59,917 nucleotides of DNA from an uncultured Bacteroidota bacterium (GTDB taxonomy: Bacteria > Bacteroidota > Rhodothermia > Rhodothermales > UBA10348), in the NCBI GenBank assembly GCA_937876355.1, contig CALFHN010000124.1, positions 1 through 59,917 on the forward strand, given 5' to 3'. This document shows positions 1-8,097 of this stretch, piece by piece. The notes below the pieces were generated by a model, which made no database searches, was not told the origin of the DNA, and saw nothing but the letters and a program-made list of their open reading frames with translations. Positions within the stretch are counted from its first letter, which is position 1. Each line of letters opens with the position of its first letter. The translations under genes were made by a program, and so were the position numbers.

Positions 1-312
1 ATTTTAGGGCGGGCTGGTAAAGGCACATTGACTTTTTGGGCGGCTGACGTCTCAATTCCAACCAAAAAACAAAACAATATGAGGAAGATTAGCCGCAATG
101 GTTCTTTTTCAAAAAAATCTAGGTGCGTTTCAATGACTTGATGTTACAGAAACAGATGATCAGAAGTGTGGCTGATACGGATTGATTACGGATCTGTTAT
201 TGGTTCATTTCTAATTCATCTAGTCTACGTTTTAGGTTGATTAGCAACTCGGCCACATAACTTTCAGGAATCAACCGTTCGATTTTAACTTTGCTTCGGT
301 TTAAATTCCCGG
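1..312. other. Leading non-coding stretch, no supported gene
   Basis: I see no convincing gene here. Frame 1 is open from the window edge to about position 138, but its translation looks like nothing recognisable. On the minus strand a short open stretch from about 331 to 198 encodes a charged, helix-like peptide without a convincing start codon; it could be a decayed gene end. The rest is AT-rich sequence upstream of the GIY-YIG ORF. Confidence 0.4.
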
Positions 313-633
313 ATGCGTCGTTTTTCAGTTTATGTTATCGAGCTAGATCAAAAGGTCCGTCAATCTAAAAGGTTTCGGGAGGCTAATCCGCTACTAAATC
401 CTTTAAAAGCATGCTTTTATGTAGGAAGTACCTTTCGGACTCCCGACGAACGATTTGATCAACATAAAAAGGGATACAAATCAAACCGATATGCGCAAAA
501 GTTCGGCCTCTGTCTTCGACCTGACGTCTTTGATGCTTACAACCCCATACCATCGCGGAAAGACGCAGAGGAACTGGAAGTTTATTTAGCAGGACGGCTC
601 CGCAGCAAGGGACATGGAGTTTGGCAAGGTTAG
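313..633 (+). CDS. Solo GIY-YIG-like nuclease domain protein
   Basis: A 106-residue protein that appears to be a single GIY-YIG-type domain with no partner domain. The first strand reads VYVIEL (residues 6-11) and the second motif is FYVGST (35-40), matching the GIY...YIG pair. R47 and H51 follow in TPDERFDQH, and a late acidic residue lies in the helix around EELEVYL. Members of this superfamily cut DNA using a divalent metal, but many stand-alone copies have no known function. The second motif is YVG rather than YIG, and the N-terminal spacer is long. No RNA-processing, restriction or mobile-element gene lies beside it, so its role is open. Confidence 0.6.
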   Translation: MRRFSVYVIELDQKVRQSKRFREANPLLNPLKACFYVGSTFRTPDERFDQHKKGYKSNRYAQKFGLCLRPDVFDAYNPIPSRKDAEELEVYLAGRLRSKGHGVWQG

Positions 634-725
634 CCTGTGGCGTTTTTCAGGGCATTATGGCCGGTGGAACGCCGGACACAAATTAGGGTATGTCTAACAT
701 CACCTGACCTAATTTCACTACTGAC

Positions 726-1268
726 ATGAAGATGCTAAAATTCGCTGCTGTCCTCGTCCTCCTCGGCTTGGTCACATTTGGTTTTCTAAACATTAACACC
801 GGCGACGATCCACCAAAAGTGGGCGATCCTGCACCACCTTTCAAGTTGGTTTCGAATGAAGGGGTCGAGGTCGATCTCTCAGATCATTTAGGACAATGGG
901 TCGTGCTCTACTTTTACCCACGAGATTTTACGTCAGGGTGCACGATAGAAGCGCACAATTTCCAGCGTGATCAAGAGCTGTATCACGAAAAAAATGCCAT
1001 CATCTTCGGTGTAAGCGTCGATAGCGCTGAGTCGCATGCTGAATTTTGTGCAAAAGAAGGCTTAGAATTTAAGCTCTTGGCAGATGTTGGAGGAAGCGTT
1101 TCGTCTTCCTATGGATCCATTCGCGGAGCTGGTGATGCTGTCATTTCTGCCAGAAACACGTTTATCATCGATCCAGAAGGAAAGATTGCCCAGGTGTTTA
1201 TGGGAGTAAAGCCGAATCCACATTCAGCTGAAGTATTGGCCGCTCTGACCGAGCTTCAGAAGGGATAG
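726..1268 (+). CDS. Membrane-anchored PrxQ/BCP-type peroxiredoxin
   Basis: Thiol peroxidase of the AhpC/TSA superfamily that reduces H2O2 and organic hydroperoxides. Residues 1-22 form one hydrophobic helix (signal anchor), so the catalytic domain is probably periplasmic or extracytoplasmic. The peroxidatic cysteine is C72 in DFTSGCT. The usual Bcp resolving cysteine five residues later is absent (SGCTIEAH). C108 in AEFCAKEG lies 36 residues downstream, the spacing known for the PrxQ subgroup that uses a distant resolving cysteine. The ATG at 726 is the first in frame and starts the hydrophobic segment. The gene looks monocistronic. Confidence 0.88.
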   Translation: MKMLKFAAVLVLLGLVTFGFLNINTGDDPPKVGDPAPPFKLVSNEGVEVDLSDHLGQWVVLYFYPRDFTSGCTIEAHNFQRDQELYHEKNAIIFGVSVDSAESHAEFCAKEGLEFKLLADVGGSVSSSYGSIRGAGDAVISARNTFIIDPEGKIAQVFMGVKPNPHSAEVLAALTELQKG

Positions 1269-1328
1269 CCGATAAGGGCAGCTCCAAACGTAACCGCCCA
1301 AACTGACTGAATTGCCCTCATCACGGAA

Positions 1329-1568
1329 ATGCGAGGCGAAGTGGCACTGGCTCAAAAAGGCTCTGATACGTTTGCCAAAGCAGATTGGGGGAGCCCGTTA
1401 TTTGAAGGGTCGGAACCGTCTTCTGGTCAATTGTACATGATTGGGTCGATGTACGTAAAGAGCGGACTTTTAGCTGATGCAATCAATACGTTCAAGCACT
1501 GTATCGGTTGCCCGATACACGATGCCCATGCCACCCTGCCCGAGTTCCGACTCAATTTTGTAATGTGA
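1329..1568 (+). CDS. Short hypothetical protein or gene remnant
   Basis: A 79-codon open frame downstream of the peroxiredoxin. Its middle part (YMIGSMYVKSGLLADAINTF) resembles one TPR helix pair, but nothing else is recognisable and the ends look arbitrary. There is no clear ribosome binding site. It may be the remains of a TPR gene or a chance frame; I do not assign a function. Confidence 0.22.
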   Translation: MRGEVALAQKGSDTFAKADWGSPLFEGSEPSSGQLYMIGSMYVKSGLLADAINTFKHCIGCPIHDAHATLPEFRLNFVM

Positions 1569-1749
1569 AATAGTCTGACCGACCACGAGATCTCTCCGTT
1601 TAGCCCGTTAGGTCAACAATTTAAACTATTTTCGAGAACAAAAGGTATGGTAGAGGAGCCTTTCCTCATAACAGGGGTTGGCTCGTCTAAAGAAACGAAC
1701 TAATTTGGCGGGGGTTCGCGCCAGATTTTAGACGCCCATCACGTATTGT

Positions 1750-2703
1750 TTGCCTGTGATCATCCCTACATCTGAAACCTACCGGCCTTCCTTTTTCCTC
1801 AGGCCGAAGCACTTTCACACGATTTACGCCAGTAAACTTAGAAAAGTGAACGGTCCTATTTACACCCGGGAACGTCTTGAAACCCCAGATGCCGATTTCA
1901 TGGATCTAGACTGGTCACGTCAGGGGAACGACCGCGTTGTTGTACTCATGCACGGCTTAGAAGGCTCAAGCGGCCGCCCATACATCCGAGGATTTACCAA
2001 CGTTCTAAACAGCCAGGGCTGGGATGCCGTCGCCATAAATTTCAGGAGCTGTTCCGGCGAAATGAACCGGCAGCCGTATTCCTACCACAGCGGTGTGTCC
2101 CATGACTTAGCGACTGTTTTGGTCCATATTCAGGACCAATACCCTACTATCGCGGCGATAGGGTTCAGTCTGGGCGGAAACGTGTTGCTCAAATACTTGG
2201 GAGAGGCCAAAAGCGAAACTCCACTCCGCGCGGCGGTCGCTTTTTCGGTTCCCTGCGATCTCAGAGGTAGCTCTATAAAGCTAATGGACCGGACCAATAA
2301 GCTATATATGTGGAATTTTCTAAGGTTGTTGAGGGAGAAAGTAATAATAAAAGCCGCCATGTTTCCTGGCCTAATCAGTGCGGAAGGCTTCAATCAGATT
2401 TCGTCTTTTCAAGAATTTGATGACCGATACACAGCGCCGCTAAACGGATTTAAGGACGCAGATGACTACTGGTCCACGTGTAGCTCCAAAGGTTTCATTC
2501 CCGACATTCAGATTCCAACTCTGTTGGTCAATGCAAAAGATGATCCCTTCTTGTCCGACAGTTGTTATCCCATTGAACAAACTCGCTCCAATCCTCATGT
2601 TACTTTAGAAATCCCTCGTTTTGGAGGGCACGTAGCCTTCCATCAAAAAGGATTGTATTGGTCTGAAGAACGCACGATGCACTTCCTTCGAGAAATTATT
2701 TAG
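1750..2703 (+). CDS. YheT-family alpha/beta hydrolase
   Basis: Predicted serine hydrolase of the YheT/ABHD1-3 group, which acts on acyl esters; the substrate cannot be told from sequence. The oxyanion motif HGLEGS lies at 68-73 and the nucleophile S140 in GFSLGGN. The acid is probably in NAKDDPFL and the catalytic His in RFGGHVAF near the C terminus. The N-terminal HFHTIYA stretch is typical of the family. There is no ATG: the frame begins with TTG at 1750, with a GTG two codons later as the alternative. Length (317 aa) is normal. The intergenic stretch before it (1569-1749) holds no other recognisable feature. Confidence 0.85.
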   Translation: MPVIIPTSETYRPSFFLRPKHFHTIYASKLRKVNGPIYTRERLETPDADFMDLDWSRQGNDRVVVLMHGLEGSSGRPYIRGFTNVLNSQGWDAVAINFRSCSGEMNRQPYSYHSGVSHDLATVLVHIQDQYPTIAAIGFSLGGNVLLKYLGEAKSETPLRAAVAFSVPCDLRGSSIKLMDRTNKLYMWNFLRLLREKVIIKAAMFPGLISAEGFNQISSFQEFDDRYTAPLNGFKDADDYWSTCSSKGFIPDIQIPTLLVNAKDDPFLSDSCYPIEQTRSNPHVTLEIPRFGGHVAFHQKGLYWSEERTMHFLREII

Positions 2704-2726
2704 AGAAGAACCCGAGGGCCGCCAGG

Positions 2727-3544
2727 TCACCGGCCAAAGGTGCCCTGCATCACATTCCAAACTGCTGGATCTTCTGCGCCTAAAACCCAGATGGAAACGC
2801 CGCGGAGTCCGGGGTACGCGTTATACAATTCCAGTTTGGCCGTCATCGACTGTGCATAGTCAAGCATTTCTTTCATCCAAGGTAGCCCAGCAATGGGCCC
2901 TGGAGCCGTCGGCCCCCCGTGTTGGGCATATGTCATTAAAGAAATGAAATCTCAGCCTCTGCGAGCGCAACCATGTCGAAATTGCCTCGCCAATTGTCCT
3001 GCATATAGCGCGAAAAACCCTTCTCTTCTGCCTGATTATTCGTTGGAACGACGGCGACCGAAGCAGTCATCCCAACTTCGTGAAGAGCCGCTGCAGCCTC
3101 CTGGAAAAACACGGTGAAGGCCTCTTTTTGATTCAAATGGACATTTTCAAAATCAAATTGCCAGCCCCAAAATCCGTTCTCAACGCCTTCTTGTACCATA
3201 AAGTCTATGGTGCGGGCTCGGGCTGTGGCATTGTTTAGTAGGCCACGAATCTGGGCTTGGTTGAATCCCGGATTCATGATGAGCGGCATAAGAAACGTGT
3301 GCGTCTCTTTTGCTTCGCGCAATAGTTTTTCAGGTACGCCGCCTGAGACCACACCTAACGAATCGACGCTGTAGGATTGCGGCGCAATAACGTCGATTTG
3401 ATGGGCGTATTCAAGAAACTCGTTCGCGCCGCGACCAACGCCGCCGCCGCCATAAACAATGACTTCCTGGGCCCTGACAACTTCAGGTGCCATCATCATC
3501 AACAACAACAAAACAAGGACTAATGATCGATTGATGGAGAGCAT
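2727..3544 (-). pseudogene. GH18-like secreted glycosidase, frameshifted
   Basis: The gene reads from ATG 3544 with a signal peptide (about 24 residues, ending VVRAQ) into a TIM-barrel domain of the glycoside hydrolase 18 type. The family's acidic motif appears as WGWQFDFENVH, matching the DxxDxDxE region that carries the catalytic Glu. Near 2950 the frame ends in ALAEAEISFL-stop. The adjacent frame continues with SLMTYAQHGGPTAPGP, the expected next strand of the barrel, to a stop at 2727. Adding one G near 2950 would join the two as AEAGDFISLMTYAQ. This is therefore either a real inactivating deletion or a sequencing/assembly error. The substrate, probably a chitin- or peptidoglycan-like polymer, is inferred from the family. 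The start is 22 bp after the phosphate transporter's stop, so the two are probably co-transcribed. Confidence 0.75.
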
Positions 3545-3566
3545 AATGTGATGAAGTGAAGTGGAC

Positions 3567-4832
3567 CTACCCAAATATGAATCGAAGTGCAAAAAAGAAT
3601 ATCGCGGCAAGGCATCCAGCAATTGGCAAAGTGATAATCCAAGACATTATAATCTTTCTAATCATCCCCAAATCTAATGCTCCAATTCCACGAGCGAGTC
3701 CAACTCCCATGACAGCGCCCACCAAAATGTGCGTTGTGGAAACGGGAAGCCCGGTTCCAGATGCCAATACGACAGTAGAAGCTGCTGCCAACTCTGCGCA
3801 GAAACCACGAGTAGGCGTGAGCTCAGTTATTCTAGTTCCAATCGTTTTCATTACGCGATAGCCCATCGTAGCCAGGCCGGCTACAATTCCAACACCACCA
3901 ACAAGCAACACCCAGATGGGCAGGCTAGATTTTTGAAGAATTTCGCCTCCCGAGCCAACAATGCTTACTACGGCTGCCAATGGCCCAATTCCGTTAGCAA
4001 CATCGTTTGAACCATGTGCAAAGGCCATGGCACATGCAGTGAAGATCATCATTGGAGCAAAAACTTTTTCCACGCTTGAAAAACGCTGGTCTTTCTCGGC
4101 TTCAAGATCCCTCTTTGCTCGCCGCAACAAATATCCGCCGGACAGTGCGATAAGTATCCCCAATCCAATGGAAAGGAATACGCTGTTCGTTGTGCTGATA
4201 TCAATTTCTAAGTGACTAAGGCCCTTTGTAAGCGTCACTAACGAGATCACAAAACCGACAACAAATATGTAGTATGGGCCCCACTTTCGGGCTGCGTTAA
4301 AAGGATCTTCCTGATTCAGGATTAGGGCCCGAACTGAGTGCATCAGGGCAAAAGCTAGAATCCCGCCTACTAGCGGAGATACAATCCAACTGGCGACAAT
4401 GGAACCAACTTGTCCCCAATTGACACTTTCTGGTCCAATCCCGACTAGTCCAAAACCGACCAAGGCACCAATGATGGAATGAGTGGTGGACACGGGCCAA
4501 CCCTTATACGATGCAATCATTAGCCAGAAGCCGGAAGCCAGCAAGGAGGCCAACATACCGTAGACTAGGTACTCTGGGTTTCCGATCAATCCTTCAGCGT
4601 CAATGATTCCTTTTCGAACCGTGCTTGTAACGCTTCCGCCCGCTAGTACTGCACCAGCAAACTCAAAAATAGCGGCAATAATGATGGCTTGTTTCACTGT
4701 TAAAGCCTTGGCGCCCACGGAGGTACCCATCGCGTTGGCTAAATCATTCGCGCCAACTCCCCACGTCATAAACAAACCGAATACAAGTGCGAGTCCTATG
4801 AACCACGGTCCGTATTGTGCAATAATTTCCAT
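3567..4832 (-). CDS. pit: Inorganic phosphate transporter, PiT family
   Basis: Low-affinity phosphate permease of the inner membrane, which takes up phosphate or metal-phosphate with cations. The duplicated PiT signature is visible as GVGANDLANAMGTSVGA near the N terminus and AHGSNDVANGIGPLA in the second half. Each half also has a VSTTH motif (WPVSTTHSIIGALVG and LPVSTTHILVGAVMG). The rest is hydrophobic helices, with length 421 aa typical of the family. It follows the DUF47 gene by about 33 bp in the same direction. That pairing is a standard bacterial arrangement in which the PhoU-like protein modulates the permease. Confidence 0.95.
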   Translation of the reverse strand: MEIIAQYGPWFIGLALVFGLFMTWGVGANDLANAMGTSVGAKALTVKQAIIIAAIFEFAGAVLAGGSVTSTVRKGIIDAEGLIGNPEYLVYGMLASLLASGFWLMIASYKGWPVSTTHSIIGALVGFGLVGIGPESVNWGQVGSIVASWIVSPLVGGILAFALMHSVRALILNQEDPFNAARKWGPYYIFVVGFVISLVTLTKGLSHLEIDISTTNSVFLSIGLGILIALSGGYLLRRAKRDLEAEKDQRFSSVEKVFAPMMIFTACAMAFAHGSNDVANGIGPLAAVVSIVGSGGEILQKSSLPIWVLLVGGVGIVAGLATMGYRVMKTIGTRITELTPTRGFCAELAAASTVVLASGTGLPVSTTHILVGAVMGVGLARGIGALDLGMIRKIIMSWIITLPIAGCLAAIFFFALRFIFG

Positions 4833-4865
4833 TTATCGATTGCGAAAAAAATCTAGTTAAAAAGA

Positions 4866-5549
4866 TTAACGGGTTGCGATCATGAGTCGCAATCGATTGC
4901 CAACGGCTTCCGCGTAATCGGCCGTATCTCCAATCCATTCCAAGAGTCGATACCAAAATATTACAGAAACGGGATTGATTTGATCTTCGTGGGCGAACAA
5001 GGCACGAGATACGGCCGCACCAGTGTCGTCTGATTCTTGTTCAGCCTCATTAAGTCGATCAATCATTCCACTTACTTTTCGCGCTTCAGGACCGGAAAAT
5101 CCCGTTTCCAAAAGTTCGTCCATCTCTTCCATAATGATCGCGGAAAGACGAACAACCCCTATGCACTCGTTGACAAACGGCAGCAACGGAGCCTGAATTC
5201 CAGGAGGAATTTCCATTTGTCGTTCTACAAGAAGACCTGCGATATCCTGTGTGACGTTTGCAATTTTATCTTGCATATCCAATAAATCCAGCAAATCTCG
5301 GCGATCTACCGGCAACATGAAAGTGCGGGGTAAATGCTGCCTCATCGTTTTATGGATCGCATCAGCTTCGTTTTCAAGTCGATCAATCTCCGACTTCAAT
5401 CTCAAAACCTCATCCCTTTTCCCAGCCAAAATGGCCTCAAAAAGCGCCGGAAGCTGCTCAGCACAGTCCTTCGCCAAGCGCATATGTTGTTTGAGAAGGC
5501 TGAATGGATTTGGGCCGAACAGTCGGCCAAGAGGATTGGTCCCTAGCAT
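4866..5549 (-). CDS. DUF47 PhoU-like regulator of Pit transporter
   Basis: All-helical PhoU-like protein (TIGR00153/DUF47) encoded just upstream of the Pit permease. The family is thought to control PiT-type phosphate transport, probably through metal-bound helical bundles. I chose ATG 5549 rather than the longer frame because it gives MLGTNPLGRLFGPNPFSLL, the usual N terminus of this family. The extra upstream residues are not family-like. Acidic heptads such as EIDRLENEADAIHKTM and EEMDELLETGFSG fit metal-binding PhoU motifs. Confidence 0.9.
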   Translation of the reverse strand: MLGTNPLGRLFGPNPFSLLKQHMRLAKDCAEQLPALFEAILAGKRDEVLRLKSEIDRLENEADAIHKTMRQHLPRTFMLPVDRRDLLDLLDMQDKIANVTQDIAGLLVERQMEIPPGIQAPLLPFVNECIGVVRLSAIIMEEMDELLETGFSGPEARKVSGMIDRLNEAEQESDDTGAAVSRALFAHEDQINPVSVIFWYRLLEWIGDTADYAEAVGNRLRLMIATR

Positions 5550-5696
5550 CGTATACCTGTTGGAAGTAACCGAGTTAATCGATAAATAATCAATCTCAAT
5601 AATAGCCATTCAAAACTGGGATTCCGACAATTTCGACTGGAAAGACGCTATATTCTTTGATTGTCTTACACCAAAGCAAACCGCGAAAGTACCCTT

Positions 5697-6776
5697 ATGT
5701 TGACTGATTTAGATCGCATCCAACGTCGATTTTTGGTTGGGTTGGTAGTTGCCATCTCTATCCTTTTTTTATGGATGGTGCGAGGATTTTTGATCACCCT
5801 CTTTTTGGCCGCCATTTTTAGCGCCTTGGTCATGCCCGTGCACCGCTATTTATGTTCGAAGCTGAATCTTAAACAAGGGTACACGGCTATTTTGACGCTA
5901 TTAATATTCGTCTTTATTTTCGCGATACCGGTATTTGGATTTTTTGGGTTAGTGGCATCACAAGCACTAGACGTAAGTCAATCTGCAAGACCTTGGATAG
6001 AGACTCAAATAGTTGATGCAATAAGCTGGAACGAGTTAATTTCAACGTATCCCATGTTGGGAAGATTTCTTCCTGAGCAAGCAGAGCTACTGGCCAAAAT
6101 GAGCGAGCTCACACAAGCGACCGGACAGTTTTTGGCAAATAGTGTGGTTGGATTCACTCGGGGCACGGCCGCTATCACACTTCAGCTTTTTGTGTTAGTG
6201 TATGCCATGTTTTTTTTCATTCGAGACGGCGCAAGAATTCTAGACAAGATTCTTTACTACATCCCGCTTCCACCTGAATCGGAACAAGAACTCATAGACA
6301 AAATCGTTTCCGTCGCAAAAGCTGTATTGAAGGGGTCCTTGGTTATCGCCGTCATTCAAGGAGGACTTGCTGGGCTTGCATTTTGGTTGGTGGGCATTCC
6401 TGGATGGGCTTTTTGGACTACGGTGATGATGGTTCTGTCCATCATCCCTGCGATAGGATCTGCCTTAGTATGGATTCCTGCTGCCATCGTTTTGTTCGCT
6501 CAGGGCCCATTTTGGATTGCCTTACTTTTCACTCTGTGGTGTGCTATTGTGGTCGGTACTATCGATAACTTTTTGCGTCCTTGGCTCGTTGGCCGAGACA
6601 CAAAAATGTCGGACTTAATGGTATTGATTAGTACGCTGGGTGGAATTTTTCTGTTTGGAGGAATCGGATTCGTTCTTGGGCCAATCATAGCTTCTCTGTT
6701 CATGGCCGTTTGGTATATGTACGGAGATGCATTTGCAGATAGTCTTGGGAACAGGCCGGAATCCTTGACACGGTAA
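5697..6776 (+). CDS. AI-2E/PerM-family membrane transporter
   Basis: Polytopic inner-membrane protein of the AI-2E transporter superfamily (PerM/YdiK/TqsA). Family members export small molecules, or in some cases act as Na+/H+ antiporters; the substrate here is unknown. Paired N-terminal helices are followed by a soluble segment (about 65-150) and further hydrophobic helices. The C-terminal region holds the conserved block GTIDNFLRPWLVGRD and the motif GGIFLFGGIGFVLGPIIASL. The frame opens at TTG 5661, but ATG 5697 (MLTDLDRIQRRFL) gives a normal N terminus. It is divergent from the DUF47-pit pair. Confidence 0.88.
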   Translation: MLTDLDRIQRRFLVGLVVAISILFLWMVRGFLITLFLAAIFSALVMPVHRYLCSKLNLKQGYTAILTLLIFVFIFAIPVFGFFGLVASQALDVSQSARPWIETQIVDAISWNELISTYPMLGRFLPEQAELLAKMSELTQATGQFLANSVVGFTRGTAAITLQLFVLVYAMFFFIRDGARILDKILYYIPLPPESEQELIDKIVSVAKAVLKGSLVIAVIQGGLAGLAFWLVGIPGWAFWTTVMMVLSIIPAIGSALVWIPAAIVLFAQGPFWIALLFTLWCAIVVGTIDNFLRPWLVGRDTKMSDLMVLISTLGGIFLFGGIGFVLGPIIASLFMAVWYMYGDAFADSLGNRPESLTR

Positions 6777-6892
6777 AGGAAAAAATGTGCCGCTGATTCG
6801 GAGGAAACAAGCGAAAACATAAAAATTTGGCGGAAGGCAACAGGTGGAGCAGACGCTTCTTTGCCAGACGATTAACTAAAACAATCAAAACC

Positions 6893-7216
6893 ATGATAGT
6901 TGTCAATACAGATTTCATCCCGGGATATAAAATCACAAAAACACTTGGTATTGCTCGAGGAAGTACGATCAGGGCCAAACATATTGGCAAAGATATTGTC
7001 GCTGGTCTTCGAATGATCGTCGGAGGTGAGATCAAGGAATACACCGAGATGCTGACTGACGCCCGAAATGCAGCCTTACAACGGATGGAAGCAGATGCAA
7101 AAAGTCAGGGTGCCGATGCCATCATCAATGTTCGGCTTATGACCAGTCAGGTTATGAGTGGCGCGGCGGAGTTGCTGGCCTATGGTACTGCCGTCTTGAT
7201 TGCCAAAGCTGATTGA
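6893..7216 (+). CDS. YbjQ/UPF0145 family protein (DUF74)
   Basis: Small cytoplasmic protein (107 aa) of the YbjQ/UPF0145 family, whose biochemical role is unclear (annotated as 'heavy-metal-binding domain' in some databases). Family features include GYKITKTLGIARGSTIRA near the N terminus, RNAALQRMEADAKSQGADAI in the middle and a C-terminal strand (LLAYGTAVLI). ATG 6893 is preferred over the longer frame because family proteins begin close to the MIVVNTD strand. It stands 70 bp before the cytochrome gene. Confidence 0.88.
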   Translation: MIVVNTDFIPGYKITKTLGIARGSTIRAKHIGKDIVAGLRMIVGGEIKEYTEMLTDARNAALQRMEADAKSQGADAIINVRLMTSQVMSGAAELLAYGTAVLIAKAD

Positions 7217-7286
7217 TAAATCGATTCTCCAACCGACGTTTTCTCTTACCCAGAGCCAATTAAAAAATCATTCTGAGGAATTTATT

Positions 7287-8027
7287 ATGCGCATTCGTTC
7301 CATACCGGCCCTATTGACAACATTATGCTTGTCCGGGTTGTTAGCGGGGTTAGCAGTTGGGCAAGACGCCCCGACCAACCTTAAGGTGTTTCCCAAGGAC
7401 ACTAGCCGTGAAGCCCTGGTTGCTGAAATGCGTCATTTCTCGTTTGCTTTGGATGTCCGATGTTCTCACTGCCATGCCCGCCGAGAAGATGGTGAACGGG
7501 GCCTGGATTATGCTAGCGATGCCAATCCAAATAAAAACAAGGCCCGAGAGATGCTTAGAATGGTAGCTACCATTAACAATGAACTACTCCCAAATGTGCC
7601 GGATAGAGATGATCCACCCGTCGTGGTTACCTGTAAAACGTGCCACCGAGGAACAACAAAACCGCGATTGCTGCGACAAGAACTACTGCTTGCAGCACAC
7701 CAGAATGGTGGACAAGCAGCGGTCGAAAAGTTTAATGAGCTGAAAGAAGATTATGGCAATGTTGGCGCCTATGATTTTCGTGAGTGGGAAACGAATACCG
7801 TCGCCGAACAACTTGTCGCAGAAGGCAATTTTGCGGATGCCCTCATCATCTACTCCATGAATGCAGAACGATTTCCGGAATCGGCTTCTGTCTGGTATGG
7901 CATAGGTGATACGCAAGAAAAACTGGGCAATGTGCCAGGCGCCATCGAAGCCTTCGAAAAGTCACTTGCCCTCGATGAGAGAGCAACCCGAACAACCGAT
8001 CGGCTAGAAAAATTGAAGGCTAAATAA
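7287..8027 (+). CDS. Exported di-heme c-type cytochrome with C-terminal TPR
   Basis: Periplasmic electron-transfer protein. A signal peptide (MRIRSIPALLTTLCLSGLLA, cleaved near GLAVGQ) precedes a domain resembling the photosynthetic reaction-centre cytochrome c family. It has two heme c sites, C59-S-H-C62-H63 and C116-K-T-C119-H120. Reaction-centre subunits carry four hemes, so this is the short two-heme form found in many non-phototrophs. The C-terminal third (about 190-245) is TPR-like (WYGIGDTQEKLGNVPGAIEA). A Shine-Dalgarno-like TGAGGAA lies 8 bases before ATG 7287, which supports this start over the longer frame. The partner oxidoreductase is not evident nearby. Confidence 0.85.
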   Translation: MRIRSIPALLTTLCLSGLLAGLAVGQDAPTNLKVFPKDTSREALVAEMRHFSFALDVRCSHCHARREDGERGLDYASDANPNKNKAREMLRMVATINNELLPNVPDRDDPPVVVTCKTCHRGTTKPRLLRQELLLAAHQNGGQAAVEKFNELKEDYGNVGAYDFREWETNTVAEQLVAEGNFADALIIYSMNAERFPESASVWYGIGDTQEKLGNVPGAIEAFEKSLALDERATRTTDRLEKLKAK

Positions 8028-8044
8028 GATCGCCCCTTGATTGC

Positions 8045-8097
8045 GAGCGTTGCGCAGGGTTTCTTTGGTCACACCAAAGAAACCCTGCGCAACGCTC
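8045..8097. repeat. Perfect 25-bp inverted repeat (hairpin) abutting a start codon
   Basis: Left arm 8045-8069 and right arm 8073-8097 are exact reverse complements, with only CAC (8070-8072) between them. The structure begins 18 bp after the cytochrome stop and its last base touches the ATG at 8098. A T-run (8106-8111) follows within the next gene. As RNA it would be a very stable hairpin that hides the next gene's ribosome binding region. It could act as a terminator, attenuator or mRNA stabiliser, or it could be a small palindromic repeat element. Confidence 0.9.

Noticed and set aside
198-331. Minus-strand open stretch with helix-like peptide
   Set aside because: No start codon that makes sense and no recognisable family; too short to call.
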